Source: an uncultured Allomuricauda sp. (GTDB lineage: Bacteria; Bacteroidota; Bacteroidia; Flavobacteriales; Flavobacteriaceae). From it: a stretch of DNA of 13,973 nt. The notes below the pieces were generated by a model. It was not told where the DNA came from. It ran no database searches and saw only the letters and a list, made by a program, of their open reading frames with translations. Positions 1 through 8,372 of this stretch are shown here, one piece after another (within the stretch, counting starts at the first letter, position 1; each line of letters begins with the position of its first letter). The DNA lies in NCBI GenBank assembly GCA_937911965.1, contig CALDPL010000439.1, forward strand, positions 1-13,973, given 5' to 3'. The translations under genes and the position numbers were made by a program.

Positions 1-91
1 ACAGCTACAAAATACTGAAACACAAAACTAAGGGGAGGGCCTCACAAGAATTGAATAACTTGCTGGAGGTGGTGGGCAAGTGCACATTATG

Positions 92-99
92 TATTTTTG
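92..99 (+). promoter_or_regulatory. Candidate TAnnTTTG promoter element of the PUL regulator
   Basis: TATTTTTG matches the Bacteroidota -7 consensus TAnnTTTG exactly. It ends only 9 nt before the ATG at 109, so a transcript from it would have almost no leader. No good -33 TTTG is seen at the usual distance; the nearest TTG (60-62) is 29 nt away. It could be a chance match. Confidence 0.3.
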
Positions 100-108
100 C
101 CTTTAGGG

Positions 109-1737
109 ATGGAAAAACCAAAACATTTCGGAATGGGCTTTGTTTTTTTGGTGTTGCTTGCAACATCACTTTCCATCCATGCCCAGTCTCAAAAAGGCGC
201 CCTGGATTCCCTACTTAAAGAACTGGACCGTACCATAGAAAGATCACAGGAGTATACTGCCGTCAAGGAAGAAAGGATCTCGAAGCTCAAGTTTAACTTG
301 GAGAAGACCGAACAGCTTGGGGATAGATTCCAATTGTACAAGGAGATATTCAATGAATACGAATTCTTTGTCTGTGATTCTGCCTATAGCTATTCCAAGG
401 AATTACAAGCTCTGGCCAAGGCGCACCACAATGTCTTTTGGACCAACGAAAGTGAACTCCAAATTTCCAATACATTGAACATTTCGGGCATGTACCCTGA
501 AGCGATTCGAGTGTTGGATTCCATAAATCGCAGCACCCTGGAGGAAGGACAATTGGTCAAATATTACACGGGCTACTACCATACCTATAACGAATGGGGG
601 GAATTCGCGGAATACAGCTATGCGGATCGCTATAAGGAACTTGGGGAAGTCTACCGGGATTCATTGTTGTCACTTTTGAAGCCCGGGACCTTTGAACACG
701 CCGTGGAGCACGGATGGAAATACGTACAGGATGGGGAGCATGGGCAGGCAAAAAAATTGTTGTTGCCCCAACTTGACAAGGTAGAACCCCACACCAGGGA
801 CTACGCGCTGATAACCTCGATTGTCGGCATCCTCCATTGGTACCTTGGGAACATGGAAAAACACAAGGAATATTTGGCGCTCTCGGCCATCTCGGACATC
901 AAGGCCACGGTAAAGGAGAACACCTCAATCAGAAGTTTGGCGAGCATACTGTTCAATGAGAATCGGGAATTGGAACGGGCCAACAACTACATAAAGAAGA
1001 GTCTTAGTGATGCCAATTTCTACAACGCCCGATTGAGGAGCATTCAAATCTCAAAGCTCTATCCCCTGATTGAAAATGCCTACCAATTGGAACGGGAGCA
1101 ACAGCAAAGAAAACTGCGTACCATGTTATGGGTGATCAGCGCCCTTTCCGTTCTTCTTATAATGACCACCATATACATTGTGATACAGTTCAGAAAACTC
1201 GTCAAGGCCAGAAGGCAGACTTTGGAGGCCAATGAGCAATTAAGGGACATCAATAGAGCTTTGGCAGAAACCAACCAAATCAAGGAAGAATACCTTGGAA
1301 GGTTTCTCAGCCTTTGTTCCACCTATATCGGTAAAATGGAGAAATACCACCATTCCCTTAATGTGAAGGCAAAAAAAGGGAGTTGGGATGAACTCACCGG
1401 CATCCTCAGATCCAGTCAGTTCATCGAGGACGAACTCAAGGAATTCTACGATGATTTTGATACGGCCTTCCTCAATATCTTTCCAAACTTTATAAGTCAA
1501 TTCAATGCGTTGTTGAACGAGGATAGCAAAATAGTGCCCAAGAGAAGTGAAAAATTGACCATTGAACTTCGAATATTCGCCCTGATCCGATTGGGGATCA
1601 CGGACAGTCAAAAGATTGCCGGGTTCCTGCGCTATTCCATTACCACCATTTACAATTATCGTTCGAAATACAGGAACAATTCCGTTGTTTCACGGGAAGA
1701 ATTTGAAAATGAGATCATGAAAATCTCCTCATTTTAA
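109..1737 (+). CDS. SusR-like membrane-spanning PUL regulator (DUF6377-type)
   Basis: This 542-aa protein probably senses oligosaccharides in the periplasm and activates the PUL downstream. Residues 1-25 are a signal peptide ending in SIHA before Gln26. Residues about 30-335 are helical and TPR-like, starting with a Leu-Leu-Lys-Glu-Leu-Asp segment typical of DUF6377 proteins. One membrane helix lies at about 339-361, followed by a charged coiled coil at about 365-400. The C-terminus (about 482-525) reads like a helix-turn-helix, with KIAGFLRYSITTIYNYR as its core. The layout of periplasmic sensor, one helix and cytoplasmic HTH matches SusR-type regulators of Bacteroidota. I chose the ATG at 109 because the in-frame TTG at 97 lies inside the putative promoter and lengthens the signal peptide for no reason. 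The gene lies 273 bp upstream of susC in the same direction. The family call is from memory of motifs, and the inducer is unknown. Confidence 0.85.
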   Translation: MEKPKHFGMGFVFLVLLATSLSIHAQSQKGALDSLLKELDRTIERSQEYTAVKEERISKLKFNLEKTEQLGDRFQLYKEIFNEYEFFVCDSAYSYSKELQALAKAHHNVFWTNESELQISNTLNISGMYPEAIRVLDSINRSTLEEGQLVKYYTGYYHTYNEWGEFAEYSYADRYKELGEVYRDSLLSLLKPGTFEHAVEHGWKYVQDGEHGQAKKLLLPQLDKVEPHTRDYALITSIVGILHWYLGNMEKHKEYLALSAISDIKATVKENTSIRSLASILFNENRELERANNYIKKSLSDANFYNARLRSIQISKLYPLIENAYQLEREQQQRKLRTMLWVISALSVLLIMTTIYIVIQFRKLVKARRQTLEANEQLRDINRALAETNQIKEEYLGRFLSLCSTYIGKMEKYHHSLNVKAKKGSWDELTGILRSSQFIEDELKEFYDDFDTAFLNIFPNFISQFNALLNEDSKIVPKRSEKLTIELRIFALIRLGITDSQKIAGFLRYSITTIYNYRSKYRNNSVVSREEFENEIMKISSF

Positions 1738-1753
1738 GAAAGCAATATTCCAA

Positions 1754-1765
1754 TTCCATATGGAA
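1754..1765. repeat. 12-bp perfect palindrome TTCCATATGGAA
   Basis: A perfect palindrome 17 nt after the regulator's stop codon. Its half-site TTCCAT is the same as in the inverted repeat at 1872-1897. The arms touch, so it is a better candidate for a protein-binding site than for an RNA hairpin terminator. Confidence 0.45.
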
Positions 1766-1871
1766 ATGGGCCAATTTCGAGTTTCCCTGCCATAAATCCA
1801 CTTACTTTTTCCTCACAAGATTATCATTTATAATACTGGTAATCAATTTATTGAATTTTTTACGATTTACT

Positions 1872-1897
1872 TTCCATTTCACTCAAAAAAAATGGAA
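1872..1897. promoter_or_regulatory. Inverted repeat TTCCATTT-N10-AAATGGAA, candidate operator upstream of susC
   Basis: Two perfect 8-bp arms (1872-1879 and 1890-1897) flank a 10-nt A-rich spacer. The site ends 12 bp before the best susC -7 candidate at 1910-1917, a typical activator position. Its TTCCAT half-site repeats that of the palindrome at 1754-1765. Binding by the SusR-like regulator is inferred. Confidence 0.4.
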
Positions 1898-1909
1898 TTA
1901 AGGGATCGA

Positions 1910-1917
1910 TACTTTAG
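1910..1917 (+). promoter_or_regulatory. Candidate weak -7 element for susC (TACTTTAG)
   Basis: One mismatch to TAnnTTTG, with an A-tract but no TTG in the -33 region. That fits a promoter that needs an activator. It would give an untranslated leader of roughly 85-90 nt before the ATG at 2011. It is the best of several imperfect matches in this AT-rich gap, for example TACTTTTT at 1803-1810. Confidence 0.3.
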
Positions 1918-2010
1918 GGTCCTGATTCAAAACAATGTCGAATCACCAAAATCACAGGTTGGATTCAACCTATCCGCCTGGATTTCAAACCCAACTAAAA
2001 CTCATCCGTT

Positions 2011-4944
2011 ATGTACAAAAAAATGCAACTAACAAACCTTTTGCCCCGCATGCCGATCATGCTCATGATGCTGTTGGTAGGGTTCACCCATGCACAGACC
2101 GTCCAAATCGGTGGCCGGGTGACCGACGGGGAAAACATTCCCCTTGCGGGGGTCAATGTGTTGGTCAAGGGGACCGGCACAGGGACCATGACAGACCTTG
2201 ACGGCAGGTATTCCCTATCCAATGTGGACCCTCGGGGAAGCTTGGTGTTTTCCTTCATCGGCTTTGTGTCACAAGAAATCACCATTAACGATCGTACCCA
2301 GATCGACCTGGTCCTCCAAGAGGACGTGGAAGCCCTGGACGAGGTGGTGATCATTGGATATGGAAGTTTGGAAAAAAGCAGGATCACAACGGCGATCAGC
2401 AGTGTAAGGCCTGAAGCTTTCAACCGAGGAAATATCAACAATCCGGCACAACTCCTGCAGGGAAAGGTCCCTGGCCTTAATATTGTGGCCCCACAGGGCA
2501 ACCCCAACGGTACCTACAACATCCGATTGCGCGGCCTGACCACCATTGGGGCCAATACCCAACCCCTGATCGTCATCGATGGGGTCATTGGTTCCGACTT
2601 GAACAACATAGACCCCAATGATATCGAAAGCATCGATATCCTTAAGGATGGCGGAGCTGCTGCCATCTATGGGACCCGGGGATCAAGTGGCGTGATCATC
2701 ATCAAGACCAAAGGGGGAAATTCAAGACAATCCTTGGTCAATTACAATGCCTATATGGCCGTGGAGCAAATGGACAGGTCCCTACCGGTAATGGATAGGG
2801 AGGAGTATCTACAGTTCGGGGGCACCGATTATGGGGCCAATACGGATTGGATGGACCAAATCAGCCGAACCGCTGTTTCCCAGGTCCACAACCTATCACT
2901 CTCCGGGGGATCGGAAAAATCCACTTATATGGCCTCCATTAATTACAGGGACATACAGGGAATTGTGGAAAATACCGGCTTCGACCAACTCAGCGGAAGG
3001 TTGAACCTGTCCCAAAAGGCACTTGGCGATCGCCTGACACTGAGTTTGAACCTGGCCCTTGCATCCAAAAATTCGGATATCGGATTTGATGACATCTTCA
3101 GATCGGCCATCATCATGCCTCCCACCGCCCCGGTTTTGGGAACCGGTCCTGAATTTGACCAGTACGGGGGCTATTTCCAAAACAGGGCCCACGAGCTCTT
3201 CAACCCCATGGCCATAATAAATCAGAATGTGAACCGGCGAAAAAGCCTCAATTCGACCTACAATCTACAGGCGGATTACAAATTGACCGATGAATTGACG
3301 GCAACCCTCAGGTATGCGCAGACCAATGAAGAAATCACCAATGGGAAGTACATCAGCAGGTATAGCTTGTACGGCAGTGGAATCGACCGACAGGGGCTGG
3401 CCTCGCAAAGTACTTATGGCAACAAGAGCGAGCTCTTCGAGATGACGGGAAGCTATTCAAGATCGTTCGGGAGTTTGAACCTGGACGCCCTTTTGGGATA
3501 TTCCCATCAAGAACTGACCGCGGAACATTATTTCATAGAGGTCGGCAACTTTCTTACCGATGAATTCTCATTCAACAACCTGGCCGCCGGAAGGGATCTT
3601 GCGGACGGCAAGGCCAAATCCGAAAGCTTTAAGGAATCCAATAAACTGATTGCCTTTTTCGGCCGAGTGAACCTGGGATTGGACAACACCTATTTCCTAA
3701 CGGCCTCCTTGAGAAGGGAGGGATCCTCCCGTTTTGGGGAAGGCAATCAATGGGGGAACTTTGTGGGTCTGAGTGCCGGTTTGGATATTTCCCGCTTGGT
3801 GGAAATTCCCTTTGTTGACCAATTGAAATTAAGGAGCAGCTATGGGGTGACGGGGGCCCTTCCCGCCCAGAGCTACCTTTCCAAACAGATATATGGACCC
3901 GGCTCCACCTTGGACTACTATCTGTACAACGACCGCTTCACCCCGGTATATGCGCCCCAGAGCAACCCCAATCCGGACCTGAAGTGGGAGACCAAAAGTG
4001 AGGTGGACCTCGGACTCGATTTCAGGATGTTCAATTCCAGATTGACGGGGACCATGGACTATTACGACCGGAAGACCTCGGACGCCCTTATCACCTTGAA
4101 CGTACCGGTCCCCCCCAACCTTTACCCCACTACGGTACTCAATGCCGGAAAGCTTCAAAGCAAGGGATTTGAACTCGGACTGAGGTTCGATGCGATCCAA
4201 AACCAGGATTTCCAATGGACACCCTACCTGAATTACTCCAACAACAGTTCCAAGATCATTTCCCTATCCATGGGAGATATCCAATACGGGGTCCGGGAAG
4301 TCGGCGGACTCCCCGCCCCCCTCACGGGAAATGTGGTGCGGATCGAAGAAGGCAAGCCCCTGGGCCAGATGATCGGTTGGGTGTACCAAGGGGTCGATTC
4401 GGATGGCAACTACATCCTCAAGGATGTGGATGGCAACGGAACGGTGAACGAACTCGATACCGAGGTCATAGGCCAGGGATTGCCCAAAGGTGAGATTGGC
4501 CTAGGGAGTGATTTCAGATTCAAGGGTTTCGATTTCAACTTCCTTCTCAGGGGCGTTTATGGCCATGATCTGGTGAACCTGCACCGCACCATGTTTGAAC
4601 AGATATCGCGTATCAGTACCTATAACCTGATCAAAACGGAATACTTCCAACCCGAATATCTGGGACCGGTGGCCTACAACAGTCGGTACGTGGAAAATGC
4701 TTCATTTATAAAACTGGACAACATCTCCTTGGGGTACAATTTCAAGCTGCCGGAAAATGCCATGATTTCCAAGGCAAGGGTTTATGTCACGGGACAAAAC
4801 CTGTTCTATATCACCGATTATTCCGGTGTGGATCCCGAGCCCCGATACTCCTACGATGGCAATGTCCTGGCACCGGGGATAGAACCTTTGAACAGTTGGG
4901 TGACCACGCGAACCTTCACCCTTGGAGCCAGTTTCACATTCTAG
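2011..4944 (+). CDS. susC: SusC/RagA-family TonB-linked outer membrane transporter
   Basis: This 977-aa protein is a TonB-dependent outer-membrane channel that imports oligosaccharides together with SusD. Residues 1-28 are a signal peptide (cut after FTHA). Residues about 33-110 form a carboxypeptidase-D regulatory-like beta-sandwich, with motifs GGRVTDGENIPLAGVNV and DLDGRYSL. The SusC linker LDEVVIIGYG follows at about 113-122, then the plug (LLQGKVPGLNI, IDILKDGGAAAIYGTRGSSGV) to about residue 225. The rest is the beta-barrel, ending in Phe (GASFTF) as expected for an outer-membrane protein. A calcium-loop-like stretch, DVDGNGTVNELD (805-816), is common in the family. There is no N-terminal STN signalling domain, so control through an anti-sigma factor is unlikely, which fits the SusR-like regulator upstream. 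An in-frame ATG at 2023 is an alternative start, but 2011 keeps the two lysines of the signal peptide n-region. The substrate cannot be read from the sequence. Confidence 0.95.
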   Translation: MYKKMQLTNLLPRMPIMLMMLLVGFTHAQTVQIGGRVTDGENIPLAGVNVLVKGTGTGTMTDLDGRYSLSNVDPRGSLVFSFIGFVSQEITINDRTQIDLVLQEDVEALDEVVIIGYGSLEKSRITTAISSVRPEAFNRGNINNPAQLLQGKVPGLNIVAPQGNPNGTYNIRLRGLTTIGANTQPLIVIDGVIGSDLNNIDPNDIESIDILKDGGAAAIYGTRGSSGVIIIKTKGGNSRQSLVNYNAYMAVEQMDRSLPVMDREEYLQFGGTDYGANTDWMDQISRTAVSQVHNLSLSGGSEKSTYMASINYRDIQGIVENTGFDQLSGRLNLSQKALGDRLTLSLNLALASKNSDIGFDDIFRSAIIMPPTAPVLGTGPEFDQYGGYFQNRAHELFNPMAIINQNVNRRKSLNSTYNLQADYKLTDELTATLRYAQTNEEITNGKYISRYSLYGSGIDRQGLASQSTYGNKSELFEMTGSYSRSFGSLNLDALLGYSHQELTAEHYFIEVGNFLTDEFSFNNLAAGRDLADGKAKSESFKESNKLIAFFGRVNLGLDNTYFLTASLRREGSSRFGEGNQWGNFVGLSAGLDISRLVEIPFVDQLKLRSSYGVTGALPAQSYLSKQIYGPGSTLDYYLYNDRFTPVYAPQSNPNPDLKWETKSEVDLGLDFRMFNSRLTGTMDYYDRKTSDALITLNVPVPPNLYPTTVLNAGKLQSKGFELGLRFDAIQNQDFQWTPYLNYSNNSSKIISLSMGDIQYGVREVGGLPAPLTGNVVRIEEGKPLGQMIGWVYQGVDSDGNYILKDVDGNGTVNELDTEVIGQGLPKGEIGLGSDFRFKGFDFNFLLRGVYGHDLVNLHRTMFEQISRISTYNLIKTEYFQPEYLGPVAYNSRYVENASFIKLDNISLGYNFKLPENAMISKARVYVTGQNLFYITDYSGVDPEPRYSYDGNVLAPGIEPLNSWVTTRTFTLGASFTF

Positions 4945-5026
4945 AATCCCCTTGAGGGACTCCACCCTTGGAAAACTTTTGTTTATGGTCCATGGGCGGA
5001 GGAGGAGGAAAAACACTGAATCAGTA

Positions 5027-5041
5027 TAAAACCAATTAAAG
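5027..5041 (+). promoter_or_regulatory. Shared 15-nt leader TAAAACCAATTAAAG before susD
   Basis: This block lies 7 nt before the susD ATG and is repeated exactly at 6603-6617 before the glycosidase gene. A-rich leaders drive translation initiation in Bacteroidota, where Shine-Dalgarno sites are rare. It is probably a translation signal or a transcript-processing site. Confidence 0.4.
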
Positions 5042-5048
5042 CAAAAAA

Positions 5049-6605
5049 ATGAAAACACACGGACAGGAAATTGCCAGTTTTGCAAAAAGGGCGATTTCAA
5101 GGATAAGCATCGCCGGTCTCTTTCTCATTATATCCTGCACCGATCTGGATGAGACCCTATATAGCCAATTGGACAATGAAAAGTTTTTGCAGACCGACGA
5201 AGAAATATTGTCCGCCTTGGGGGCGGCCTATAGCGGGTTGAGAACCTATCAGAACAACAACCACCTTTGGACAATCTATTGTACCACGGACGAAGTGGCA
5301 ATTCCGGGAAGGACCGGAGGGGATTGGGCCGGCGACGGGCAGGACCAGCAAATGACCGACCATACCTGGACGGTCAACAATCGATTTTTCAAGGGATCCT
5401 GGGAAGCTTTCTTCTCCCAGGTCAACAACTGCAATCGCATCATCTATCAGTTGGAAGGCCTGGATCCGGAAAAGTATGCCACCTATATTTCAGAGGTAAA
5501 GACCATTCGGGCCCTATGGTACCTATGGCTCGTGGATATGTGGGGCAACGTGCCCATAGTGGACCGGTTCGATGTGCCCCAAGATTACTTGCCGGCAACC
5601 AGTTCACGGGCTGAGGTATACGGGTTCATTGAGCGGGAACTGATGGAAAACATCTCAAACCTTTCGACTGACAAAACCTCCACCACCTATGCCCGTGCCG
5701 ATTATTGGACGGCCAAGGCCATTCTGGCGAAGCTTTACTTGAATGCAGAGGTCTATACCGGTACCCCGCAGTGGCAAAAGGCCCTGGACGCCTGCAATGA
5801 AATCATCGAATCGGGCCAATTCACCTTCAGTACCACCTATGGGGAGAACTTCACTTCTGAAAACCAGAATTCCACCGAAGCAATATTTGCCATTCCCTTC
5901 GATGATATCTACACGGAATGGGGGTGGATCCTCCCTTTGGTATCCCTTCATTATTCCAGTCAGCAGACTTTCAATTTGACCAATGGACCCTGGAATGGGC
6001 TGTCCGTTCAGACCGAATTTTTTCAAATGTATGAGGAGGGGGATATCCGCAGGTCCCATAATTTCCTATTCGGTCCCCAATACGCTTCGCCCGGGGAGCC
6101 CATTGTGGACAGTGGCTATGAACCGGAACTCGACCCGGACGGTCCCCAGGTCAATTTCACCCCGGAATTTGTCTCCCTCTACAATACGATTCGACAGTCC
6201 GGGGTACGGATAAAAAAATGGGAAATTGAAATGGGGGGCAACGGCTTTCTCAACAGCGATTTCTTTGTATTCAGGTATTCCGATATCCTCTTGATGAAGG
6301 CGGAAATCCTGTGGAGGATCGACCCGGGAAGTACCGAGGCCTTGGCCCTTGTGAACCAAATCAGGGAACGGGCGGGCATCTTGCCTTTGACCTCCCTGGG
6401 AGAACAGGACCTATTGGATGAACGCGGACGGGAACTGTTTATGGAGGGTTGGCGTCGTTCCGATATGATCCGTTTTGATAAATATAACGAACCCACAATA
6501 TTTAAACCCTGGGTAAGCGAGGAATTTAGGAGATTATACCCAATTCCCAAGGATCAATTGGATGCCAACCCAAATCTGGATCCAAACCCGGGATATCCAT
6601 TTTAA
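5049..6605 (+). CDS. susD: SusD/RagB-family glycan-binding outer membrane lipoprotein
   Basis: This 518-aa surface lipoprotein would cap the SusC channel and bind the glycan. A basic n-region and hydrophobic stretch end in the lipobox LIIS-Cys30, so the mature protein begins CTDLDE. The N-terminal SusD-like region (about 30-250) has the family pattern of Leu-Tyr-Ser-Gln, an Ala-Ala-Tyr-Ser-Gly helix, then VKTIRALWYLWLVDMWGNVPI. The C-terminal half contains YSDILLMKAEILWR, LVNQIRERAG, ERGRELFMEGWRRSDMIRF and the usual ending PIPKDQLDANPNLDPNPGY. It lies 104 bp after susC in the same direction, and its length is normal for the family. The aromatic residues that would identify the glycan cannot be assigned without a structure model. 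Confidence 0.95.
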   Translation: MKTHGQEIASFAKRAISRISIAGLFLIISCTDLDETLYSQLDNEKFLQTDEEILSALGAAYSGLRTYQNNNHLWTIYCTTDEVAIPGRTGGDWAGDGQDQQMTDHTWTVNNRFFKGSWEAFFSQVNNCNRIIYQLEGLDPEKYATYISEVKTIRALWYLWLVDMWGNVPIVDRFDVPQDYLPATSSRAEVYGFIERELMENISNLSTDKTSTTYARADYWTAKAILAKLYLNAEVYTGTPQWQKALDACNEIIESGQFTFSTTYGENFTSENQNSTEAIFAIPFDDIYTEWGWILPLVSLHYSSQQTFNLTNGPWNGLSVQTEFFQMYEEGDIRRSHNFLFGPQYASPGEPIVDSGYEPELDPDGPQVNFTPEFVSLYNTIRQSGVRIKKWEIEMGGNGFLNSDFFVFRYSDILLMKAEILWRIDPGSTEALALVNQIRERAGILPLTSLGEQDLLDERGRELFMEGWRRSDMIRFDKYNEPTIFKPWVSEEFRRLYPIPKDQLDANPNLDPNPGYPF

Positions 6606-6617
6606 AACCAATTAAAG
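6603..6617 (+). promoter_or_regulatory. Shared 15-nt leader TAAAACCAATTAAAG before the glycosidase gene
   Basis: An exact copy of the block at 5027-5041. Its first three bases are the susD stop codon. It ends 17 nt before the glycosidase ATG at 6635. The conserved spot points to a translation or processing signal inside one polycistronic transcript. Confidence 0.4.
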
Positions 6618-6634
6618 AAAATTATACTAGAACT

Positions 6635-8356
6635 ATGGCAATCAAGAAACGAGGTAGAGGATTTTATCTGTTGTTTTTGTTTTCGATCTTGGGAGGGTCG
6701 GTCCTGGCCCAGGAGAATTCCTTTCTCCTCAGGGGAACAGGACCCAAATACTGGATCGCATATGAATATTGCTATCAGACCAATTCCCCCATTCCCGAGG
6801 ACCGTTGGAAGGCCAATATCGATTGGGTTGAAGCCAACTTCAAATCATTCGGATATGATATGATCAGCAATGACGGATGGATTGAGGCGGCCCAGACCGT
6901 AAACGGACATGGCTATATCACCAAATACAACGACCAGTGGGAACATGGATTTGAGTATTGGTCCAAGTACCTGAAGAATAAGGATATGAAAATGGGGGTG
7001 TATTACAACCCCATGTGGATGACCAAGGCTGCCTTTGAAAAAAATGTTCCTGTCCAGGGCACCAAATACAAGGCCCAGGATATTGCCGGATCCATTTCTT
7101 TCAACGAACCCCTGTACTGGGTGGATACGGACAAAGAGGGCGCCAAGGAGTGGATCCAGGGCTATGTGGAATATTTCATTGGGCTCGGGGCCACTTACCT
7201 GCGCATTGATTTTCTGGAAAATTATGAACGGAACTATGGCACCACCAAATACATCCAGGCCCTTGAGTGGATCAAGGAAGCCGCTGCGGGTCGGATATTC
7301 CTAAGTCTGGTCATGCCCAACTGCTTTGAACATTGTAAAACTGAATTGGAATACGGCGACATGATCCGGATAGACGATGATTGTTTTGAGGGAGGCTGGG
7401 ATTTTGTCAGTAACAGGAGAAGAGGGGAACAAAGGCCCATTTGGCCACAGTACGGCAATGCATTTGATGGCTTTTTGGGATTTGCCGATATCGGAGGACG
7501 GGGGCAAATGATCTTGGATGGGGATTTTATGCGCTTGAACACCATGGCCAATGATCGGGAGCGTGTTTTCATGGTTTCCCTGATGGTCATGGGTGGATCC
7601 GCCTTGGCCATTGCGGACCAATTTGACACCCTTGGTGAAAGTGCATGGGTCTATCAGAACAGGGAGCTCCTTGAACTCAATGAACTGGGATTTGTGGGGA
7701 AACCCTTGAGTTACGATCATTCGGATATCGCCAAAAGCTCGGTCTGGGCCGGCCAATTGCCCAATGGGGATTGGGTGATCGGCCTCTTCAATCGGGAGGA
7801 AAACGGGCAGGTCAGGGCCATTGATTTCAAACGGGACCTGGGATTGGACGGAAATGTAAAGAATATAAGGGACCTGTGGTCACATACAGACCTGGGCAGC
7901 CTTGAAGGGGGGTATTCCGTCGAATTGGCCCCTCATGAATCCAAAGTAATCCGCATTGAGGCCAACAACTTGAAATATGAAGCCGAGTTTGCATCCATGA
8001 TCCGAGGTTCCCAACGGGGGGTCGGAAGCTTTGGCCATAGTGGACTTGGATATGTACAGGGCTTCAAAGCCGTTGGGGACAAGGTCCTTTGGGCCGTGGA
8101 AGTGCCAAAGAAAGGCAATTATACCCTATCCATAAACTATGGCAACTCGAGTACACAAACGACCTTGACCGATTTGTCCGTGAATGGCAAATTGCTGAAG
8201 GAACCCATATCAATTCCCGGATTGGGCAAGAAAAATGAATGGGCAGAAATCCAACGATCTATTCCCCTTAATGCCGGGACCAATTATATTTCAATAGGGA
8301 ATTATAAGGGGAATGGAGGTGATTTCAAATTGGATTTTATCGAGATTCTGGAGTAG
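6635..8356 (+). CDS. Secreted GH27-like (clan GH-D) glycoside hydrolase with C-terminal CBM35/CBM6-like module
   Basis: This 573-aa enzyme probably cleaves a terminal alpha-linked sugar or disaccharide from the PUL's glycan. Residues 1-25 are a signal peptide (SVLA before Gln26) with no lipobox Cys, so it is likely periplasmic or secreted. The barrel carries GH27 landmarks: GYDMISNDGW (the usual DDGW strand), MGVYYNP, and YLRIDF with Asp192 as candidate nucleophile. IRIDDDCF follows with Asp249 as candidate acid/base, four residues after Arg245 as in alpha-galactosidase A. ERVFMVSLMVMGGSALAIADQ matches the late-barrel strand. A beta domain follows (about 365-440), then a beta-sandwich (about 447-573) with the CBM35/CBM6 pattern YEAEFA, VNGK, LNAGTNYI, LDFIEIL. 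GH27 contains alpha-galactosidases, beta-L-arabinopyranosidases and isomaltodextranase, the last also with a CBM35. The family is likely; the substrate is open. Confidence 0.8.
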   Translation: MAIKKRGRGFYLLFLFSILGGSVLAQENSFLLRGTGPKYWIAYEYCYQTNSPIPEDRWKANIDWVEANFKSFGYDMISNDGWIEAAQTVNGHGYITKYNDQWEHGFEYWSKYLKNKDMKMGVYYNPMWMTKAAFEKNVPVQGTKYKAQDIAGSISFNEPLYWVDTDKEGAKEWIQGYVEYFIGLGATYLRIDFLENYERNYGTTKYIQALEWIKEAAAGRIFLSLVMPNCFEHCKTELEYGDMIRIDDDCFEGGWDFVSNRRRGEQRPIWPQYGNAFDGFLGFADIGGRGQMILDGDFMRLNTMANDRERVFMVSLMVMGGSALAIADQFDTLGESAWVYQNRELLELNELGFVGKPLSYDHSDIAKSSVWAGQLPNGDWVIGLFNREENGQVRAIDFKRDLGLDGNVKNIRDLWSHTDLGSLEGGYSVELAPHESKVIRIEANNLKYEAEFASMIRGSQRGVGSFGHSGLGYVQGFKAVGDKVLWAVEVPKKGNYTLSINYGNSSTQTTLTDLSVNGKLLKEPISIPGLGKKNEWAEIQRSIPLNAGTNYISIGNYKGNGGDFKLDFIEILE

Positions 8357-8372
8357 GTAGTTCCCAGGGAAT

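Noticed and set aside
1..91. Possible tail of an upstream gene at the left edge
   Set aside because: All three + strand frames stop early and the fragment is too short to identify.
97..108. TTG start for the SusR-like regulator, four residues upstream of the ATG at 109
   Set aside because: It overlaps the candidate promoter, and the ATG gives a normal signal peptide.
1240..1611. 123-aa reading frame on the - strand within the regulator gene
   Set aside because: It lies fully inside a well-supported gene on the other strand and has no family features; the many similar antisense frames in susC, susD and the glycosidase gene were rejected for the same reason.
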